Positions 63,440 to 64,000 of a stretch of DNA of 64,000 bases are shown here, in pieces (position 1 is the stretch's first letter; every line of letters begins with the position of its first letter). Under the pieces are notes generated by a model. The model was not told the DNA's origin. It worked only from the letters and a program-made list of their open reading frames with translations, and did not search any database. The stretch is from assembly GCF_014212135.1 (NCBI RefSeq), contig NZ_JACJVQ010000005.1:15702-79701 (forward strand), given 5' to 3'. Origin of the DNA: Cohnella thailandensis (GTDB lineage: Bacteria; Bacillota; Bacilli; Paenibacillales; Paenibacillaceae). The position numbers and the translations under genes are program-made.

Positions 63440-64000
63440 CTATTCCTCAGCGGGCTTCGTGGCTCCGGTCAAGTAGTAGATCGCGATTTGAGTCCGGTGC
63501 TCCAGAGCGGTTTTGTTCAGGATCGACGTGATGTGGTTGGCGACCGTTCCTTCGGAGATGAAGAGCTTCTTCGCGATTTCTTTATTGGACAACCCCTTCG
63601 CGATCAAGGCGATGACGTCCAGCTCCCTCTCGGTGAACAGGCTGCGGTCAATTTTGCATGCCGGTTCGGCGTTCGCCGTCGGGGAAGCGGAGGCAGGGGG
63701 CTGTGTTTCCGCCGCGGAAGGAGCCTGAGTCAACGTCGTTTTCAGCTTGTCGAGCACGACGTCCTGAAGCACGCGGTGCTCGGCGAACACGCTGCGGATG
63801 GCGTCGCGAATCCGATCGGGCTCGTTGTTCTTGAGAAGATAGCCTCGGGCTCCCGCCTGAATCGCCTCCACGACATATTCGTCGTCGTCGAAGGTCGTCA
63901 GGATAAACGGCTTCGTCTTCGTGCGCTCCGCGATCGAGCGGGTCGCTTCCACTCCGTTCATGACGGGCATCCGAATGTCGAGCAGGGCGATGTCCACTTC
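63440..64000 (-). CDS. NarL/LuxR-family response regulator (LnrK-like), 5' end outside the window
   Basis: The visible 187 residues start inside the receiver domain (phosphoacceptor Asp in ALLDIRMPVMNG; Lys in YLLKNNEP) and continue through a linker. The C-terminal LuxR helix-turn-helix is LTERELDVIALIAKGLSNKEIAKKLFISEGTVANHI-like, with landmarks ELDVIALIAKGLSNKEIA. The true start lies to the right of position 64000. The linker (about residues 95-115 of the fragment) is unusually Ala/Pro/Thr-rich. Confidence 0.92.
   Translation of the reverse strand, partial: EVDIALLDIRMPVMNGVEATRSIAERTKTKPFILTTFDDDEYVVEAIQAGARGYLLKNNEPDRIRDAIRSVFAEHRVLQDVVLDKLKTTLTQAPSAAETQPPASASPTANAEPACKIDRSLFTERELDVIALIAKGLSNKEIAKKLFISEGTVANHITSILNKTALEHRTQIAIYYLTGATKPAEE

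Overview
The window looks like chromosome of a GC-rich, spore-forming member of the Paenibacillaceae (Cohnella- or Paenibacillus-like). The evidence is an H-type small acid-soluble spore protein, an S-layer-homology surface protein, a YesMN-type two-component pair beside a sugar ABC transporter, a CIRCE/HrcA heat-shock operator, and a gene order (tsaE-tsaB-rimI-tsaD, ABC-F, moaC, tatAC, groESL) that parallels the ydi-groESL region of Bacillus subtilis. No rRNA, tRNA, CRISPR array or phage was seen. The species assignment is inference.

Layout. 1-3.5 kb: a secreted CAP-domain protein behind a probable c-di-AMP riboswitch, a Ku gene facing away from a spore-protein gene pair with a sigma-G-like promoter, and a minimal FAD oxidoreductase. 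3.6-9.3 kb: an MHYT sensor kinase, then the tightly overlapping t6A operon tsaE-tsaB-rimI-tsaD and a LysE-type exporter. 9.3-13 kb: a repeat-rich intergenic region, a PhzF-like isomerase, a cluster of DnaA-box-like 9-mers, and an ABC-F ATPase. 13-21 kb: 5-FTHF cyclo-ligase, molybdenum cofactor genes, tatA and tatC, a methyl-accepting protein, and groES-groEL.

21-30 kb is a carbohydrate locus. It holds a lipoprotein solute-binding protein, two permeases (no ATPase), a cytoplasmic sulfatase, a YesM/YesN pair, and a GH88/GH105-type unsaturated uronyl hydrolase broken by one in-frame amber codon. It appears to be built for uptake and breakdown of sulfated, lyase-generated uronic oligosaccharides. 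30-41 kb: a chemoreceptor, an APH(6)-like phosphotransferase, two Gfo/Idh/MocA dehydrogenases around an AraC regulator, a large SLH protein with six near-identical Ig-like repeats, and an IS3-type remnant.

41.5-50.8 kb is the most distinctive part. An SsuBCA-type sulfonate ABC transporter is followed, in one apparent operon, by five flavin-dependent monooxygenase genes: one DszC/SfnB-like, two tandem NtaA/SnaA/DszA-like, one HpaB-like and one SsuD. A possible transcription attenuator precedes them and no flavin reductase is in the window. This suggests an organosulfur scavenging pathway wider than ordinary ssu.

50.8-52.7 kb is a decayed, gene-poor stretch with a frameshifted membrane-protein gene and two small ORFs of unknown role. 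52.7-58.8 kb: a HAD phosphatase, a second ABC-F ATPase, an unknown membrane protein, a STAS-less SulP transporter and an AI-2E family protein. 59-64 kb: a response regulator (cut by the window edge), a DesK/LiaS-like kinase, and an ABC ATPase with two ABC-2 permeases, in the arrangement of the B. subtilis linearmycin-resistance locus lnrJK-lnrLMN.
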